Shown: positions 60,870-64,000 of the stretch, in pieces
Numbering within the stretch: the first letter of the stretch is position 1
Layout of the letters: every line of letters begins with the position of its first letter
Source of the DNA: G965247265 sp965247265
GTDB lineage: Bacteria > Pseudomonadota > Gammaproteobacteria > UBA4575
Direction of reading: 5' to 3'
NCBI GenBank assembly: GCA_965247265.1
Contig: OZ252002.1
Coordinates: 1,302,001 to 1,366,000, forward strand
DNA: 64,000 nucleotides
Made by a program: the position numbers and the translations under genes
Notes under the pieces: model-generated
What the model saw: the letters and a program-made list of their open reading frames with translations, nothing else
What the model was told of the DNA's origin: nothing
Database searches by the model: none

Positions 60870-62327
60870 ATGAATGGAGTAGTGATTATGAAGAGCGGGA
60901 AAAATTTAATAATTAATTTATTTAGTATTTGGTTTTTGTTAATTCTTGCTACAACACCTGTGTATGCGAGATATAACTTGCCAGATTTTACGGAATTGGT
61001 AGAAGATAACTCTAGTGCAGTTGTTAATATAAGCACAAGTAAGCAAACAGGGGTTAAGCGTGGATTACCGCCTGAAATGGAAATGCCTGATATCCCTGAA
61101 GACAGTCCATTTGGAGAGTTGTTGCGCAAATTTTTTGGTGAATACGGCGGAAATGGAGAAGAACATTTTAATTCACGTTCATTAGGATCAGGTTTTATCA
61201 TTTCTCAAGACGGCTATGTCATTACAAATCACCATGTAGTGAAGGGTGCTGATGAAATTATTGTAAAATTAAGCGACCGAAGAGAATTTATTGCAGAGTT
61301 AGTTGGAAGTGATCCACGTAGCGACATTGCACTATTAAAACTTGATGCAACGGAGTTGCCTACTGTTGAGATTGGTTCGGCAGATAAGGTTAAAGTTGGA
61401 CAATGGGTGTTAGCAATTGGATCACCGTTTGGGTTTGATGCGTCGGTTACAGCAGGGATAGTAAGTGCGAAAGGCCGCAGTCTACCAAGTGAAAATTATG
61501 TCCCATTTATTCAAACCGATGTTGCAATTAATCCTGGTAACTCAGGTGGGCCACTGTTTGATTTAGATGGAAAAGTCGTGGGCATCAATTCTCAAATATA
61601 TACTCGTTCAGGTGGATTCATGGGCCTATCTTTTGCAATTCCAATCGAAGTTGCAATGGATGTCGTTGATCAGCTTAAAACTACCGGGTATGTCTCAAGA
61701 GGTTGGCTGGGTGTATATATTCAAGAGGTAACTCGAGAGCTTGCTGAATCGTTCAGCATGGAAAAGCCTACGGGTGCACTTGTTGCAAAAATACTTCCTG
61801 AAAGTCCTGCAGAAAATTCAGATATTGCAGTAGGAGATATTATCCTTAGCTATAACGGTGAGGAAGTTAAAAATTCTGCTGCATTGCCACCATTGGTGGG
61901 TAGGACTAGAGTCGGCGAGGTTGTCAAGCTTAATGTGATGCGCGAAGGTAAGACAAAGACAGTTAAATTAAAAATTGGTCAATTACCTGACAAAGACCAA
62001 GTCGTTGCCGAACAGGGGGATGATGAAGAGCAACCAAAAGACACTGTCTTAGGTTTAACATTACGTGCCTTAACAGAAGAAGAACTGAAAACGATGGAAT
62101 TAGATAATAATGGTTTACTGGTGCTAAATGTAGAAAATGGATTAGCTAAGTCTGCAGGTATACGCAGTGGTGATGTAATTCAAATGCTAAATGGCGAATC
62201 AGTAAGCGATGTTGGCGCATTTAAAACGTTGGTGGATTCTCTACCTCAAGGAAAATTTGTCTCACTTTTGGTGCAAAGGCCGCATGGACCGGAGTTTTTG
62301 GCTTTACGCATACCTGTAAAAGAATAG
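60870..62327 (+). CDS. mucD: Periplasmic serine protease DegP/MucD type
   Basis: A 485-residue HtrA-family protease-chaperone. A signal peptide (LFSIWFLLILATTPVYA) is followed by the trypsin-like domain with His in VITNHHVV, Asp in RSDIALLKLD and Ser in NPGNSGGPL, then two PDZ domains (GWLGVYIQEVTREL and TVLGLTLRALTEEELK). It degrades misfolded envelope proteins and is a standard member of the sigma-E operon. The first ATG is used; MKSGKN seven codons in is equally possible. Confidence 0.95.
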   Translation: MNGVVIMKSGKNLIINLFSIWFLLILATTPVYARYNLPDFTELVEDNSSAVVNISTSKQTGVKRGLPPEMEMPDIPEDSPFGELLRKFFGEYGGNGEEHFNSRSLGSGFIISQDGYVITNHHVVKGADEIIVKLSDRREFIAELVGSDPRSDIALLKLDATELPTVEIGSADKVKVGQWVLAIGSPFGFDASVTAGIVSAKGRSLPSENYVPFIQTDVAINPGNSGGPLFDLDGKVVGINSQIYTRSGGFMGLSFAIPIEVAMDVVDQLKTTGYVSRGWLGVYIQEVTRELAESFSMEKPTGALVAKILPESPAENSDIAVGDIILSYNGEEVKNSAALPPLVGRTRVGEVVKLNVMREGKTKTVKLKIGQLPDKDQVVAEQGDDEEQPKDTVLGLTLRALTEEELKTMELDNNGLLVLNVENGLAKSAGIRSGDVIQMLNGESVSDVGAFKTLVDSLPQGKFVSLLVQRPHGPEFLALRIPVKE

Positions 62328-62418
62328 TGGAAAGTATGCGAAAGTAAGCGATAATCGGGCTTGTTTGAAATTACATGAATTATTCTAAGCAAGCCTTTCC
62401 GGGTTACCCTTATTTTTT

Positions 62419-64000
62419 ATGGAGCGAATTCGCAACTTCTCTATCATTGCGCATATTGATCATGGAAAGTCCACGTTAGCGGATCGCTTCATTCAACATT
62501 GCGGTGGTTTAACTGACCGTGAGATGAGTGAACAAGTGCTGGATTCCATGGATCTTGAGCGAGAACGTGGTATTACCATCAAAGCTCAGAGCGTTTCGTT
62601 ACACTATCAGGCAAAAGATCGGCAATCGTATCAACTGAATTTAATTGACACCCCAGGGCATGTCGATTTTTCCTATGAAGTTTCAAGATCACTTACGGCA
62701 TGTGAAGGTGCATTGCTGATTGTCGATGCATCGCAAGGTGTGGAAGCGCAAAGTGTCGCAAACTATTATACCGCTATAGATCTTGGCTTAGAGATTATTC
62801 CAGTTCTGAACAAGATTGATCTACCATCTGCAGATCCAGAACGCGTAATCGCTGAAATTGAAGAGGTAATTGGAATTGATGCATCGGATGCATTATTGGT
62901 AAGTGCAAAGACAGGACAAGGGATAGAGGATGTTTTAGAAGCAATTGTAAAACAACTTCCAGCCCCAGAAGGAGTTGAAGATGCTTCTTTAAAAGCTTTA
63001 ATCGTAGATTCATGGTTTGATAATTATGTAGGTGTAATTTCATTAGTACGCGTTATAAATGGAGTAATAAAGCCAAAGCAAAAATTAATGGCTATGTCAT
63101 CGAGACGTAGTTATCAAGTTGAGAAAGTGGGTGTCTTTACGCCTAAAAGAACAGAGACTGAAATGCTTGAGTCGGGACAGGTGGGTTATGTCATATGTGG
63201 CATTAAAGATATATCTGCTGCAAAAGTAGGCGATACCTTTACGTCAGCTTCCCATCCTGTTGAACAACCCTTAGAGGGGTTCAAAGAGGTTCAGCCAAAC
63301 GTATTTGCTGGAGTTTTTCCAGTCAGCGCAGATGATTACGAATCGTTTCGAGATGCGCTTGAAAAATTGCGATTAAATGATTCTGCATTTACCTACGAGC
63401 CTGAAACATCAGACGCATTGGGATTTGGATTTCGCTGTGGCTTTCTTGGAATGTTACATATGGAGATTGTACAAGAAAGACTTGAGCGGGAATATTCACT
63501 CGACCTAATTACCACGGCGCCAACGGTCGTATATGAAGTACATACTAGTGATGGCGAGATTTATTTTATTCACAACCCATCTAGTTTGCCGTCAACGAAC
63601 AAAATTCTTGAAATTCGTGAACCTATCATACATGCCTCAATTTTAGTGCCTCATGAGTATGTAGGAAATGTAATTACATTATGTATTGATAAGCGCGGCG
63701 TACAAAAAAGTTTGCATTATCATGGCAAGCAAGTATCGGTTATTTTTGAAATTCCGCTCAGCGAGGTTGTATTAGATTTCTTTGACAAACTTAAGTCCGT
63801 AAGCCGTGGATATGCATCATTTGACTATTACCAATCTCATTTTTTAGAAGCACCATTATTAAAACTAGATATTTTAATTAATGGAGAAAAAGTAGATGCA
63901 TTATCGTTGATAGTTCATCGAGACCAAGCACAAAATTATGGTCGGGATCTTGCGGTTAAAATGAAAGAGATAATTCCAAGGCAAATGTATGATGTTGCAA
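62419..64000 (+). CDS. lepA: Elongation factor 4 (LepA), 3' end outside window
   Basis: The first 527 codons of LepA, a ribosome-associated GTPase that back-translocates or aids initiation-complex quality. It starts MERIRNFSIIAHIDHGKSTLADRF; switch motifs RGITIKAQ, DTPGHVDF and NKIDLPSADP follow, and later GFRCGFLGMLHMEI. The frame stays open at the window edge. Following mucD is the usual gammaproteobacterial order. Confidence 0.96.
   Translation, partial: MERIRNFSIIAHIDHGKSTLADRFIQHCGGLTDREMSEQVLDSMDLERERGITIKAQSVSLHYQAKDRQSYQLNLIDTPGHVDFSYEVSRSLTACEGALLIVDASQGVEAQSVANYYTAIDLGLEIIPVLNKIDLPSADPERVIAEIEEVIGIDASDALLVSAKTGQGIEDVLEAIVKQLPAPEGVEDASLKALIVDSWFDNYVGVISLVRVINGVIKPKQKLMAMSSRRSYQVEKVGVFTPKRTETEMLESGQVGYVICGIKDISAAKVGDTFTSASHPVEQPLEGFKEVQPNVFAGVFPVSADDYESFRDALEKLRLNDSAFTYEPETSDALGFGFRCGFLGMLHMEIVQERLEREYSLDLITTAPTVVYEVHTSDGEIYFIHNPSSLPSTNKILEIREPIIHASILVPHEYVGNVITLCIDKRGVQKSLHYHGKQVSVIFEIPLSEVVLDFFDKLKSVSRGYASFDYYQSHFLEAPLLKLDILINGEKVDALSLIVHRDQAQNYGRDLAVKMKEIIPRQMYDVA

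Overview
The window is a mosaic of two unlike DNAs. Positions 1 to about 20,600 are GC-rich; from about 20,640 the sequence is AT-rich, apart from a compositionally intermediate patch around 23,850-26,420. No rRNA gene is present. The AT-rich part carries a housekeeping order typical of Gammaproteobacteria (4.5S RNA-dnaX-ybaB-recR; orn; nadB; rpoE-rseA-rseB-mucD-lepA), so the host is most likely a gammaproteobacterium. A dimethyl-sulfone monooxygenase cluster suggests access to organosulfur compounds. The species cannot be named from the sequence.

Region 1 (1-20,600) is a methyl-cycle and selenium island: metK (partial), ahcY, an adenosine kinase stub, a DsrE-like protein, a cupin, a homocysteine S-methyltransferase, two MetE-like proteins, a damaged MetF-like gene, a large SAM-dependent methyltransferase, a nucleoside phosphorylase, an ArsR-rhodanese regulator, a diiron hydroxylase/VTT-membrane-protein/rhodanese operon (its first part present twice as an exact 1,000-bp inverted repeat), and the selenocysteine decoding set tRNA-Sec (9744-9839), selA and selB. 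The main find is a MetE-like gene (6243-7427) with one in-frame TGA at codon 219, followed by a hairpin with bacterial SECIS geometry and then 175 intact codons holding the conserved zinc ligands. It is read here as a probable selenoprotein. A palindrome TCAA-N8-TTGA lies before the ArsR gene, before this MetE-like gene and before both hydroxylase copies, which suggests one regulon. Several genes in the island are broken and transposon debris is common.

Region 2 (20,600-32,400) is accessory. It holds an IS6-type insertion sequence, three 131-bp MITE copies sharing its ends, an AidB-like acyl-CoA dehydrogenase, LemA plus a membrane M48 protease, and a run of small genes separated by eight copies of a 26-bp palindrome, with two related terminator-bearing RNA-like units.

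Region 3 (32,400-51,260) is metabolic: tdh-kbl (threonine to glycine and acetyl-CoA) behind an unassigned structured RNA; then a sigma-54 regulator, flavin reductases, a periplasmic binding protein, ribBA, a stand-alone EF-Ts-type UBA protein, an SfnG-like monooxygenase, a zinc-ribbon Nudix protein, OsmC, acetyl-CoA synthetase and a lipoyl-domain dihydrolipoamide dehydrogenase. Two sites with -24/-12 spacing precede the binding-protein gene and ribBA, fitting control by the sigma-54 regulator. Together these look like an FMN-supply and organosulfur-oxidation unit.

Region 4 (51,300-64,000) is conserved core genome, ending inside lepA.
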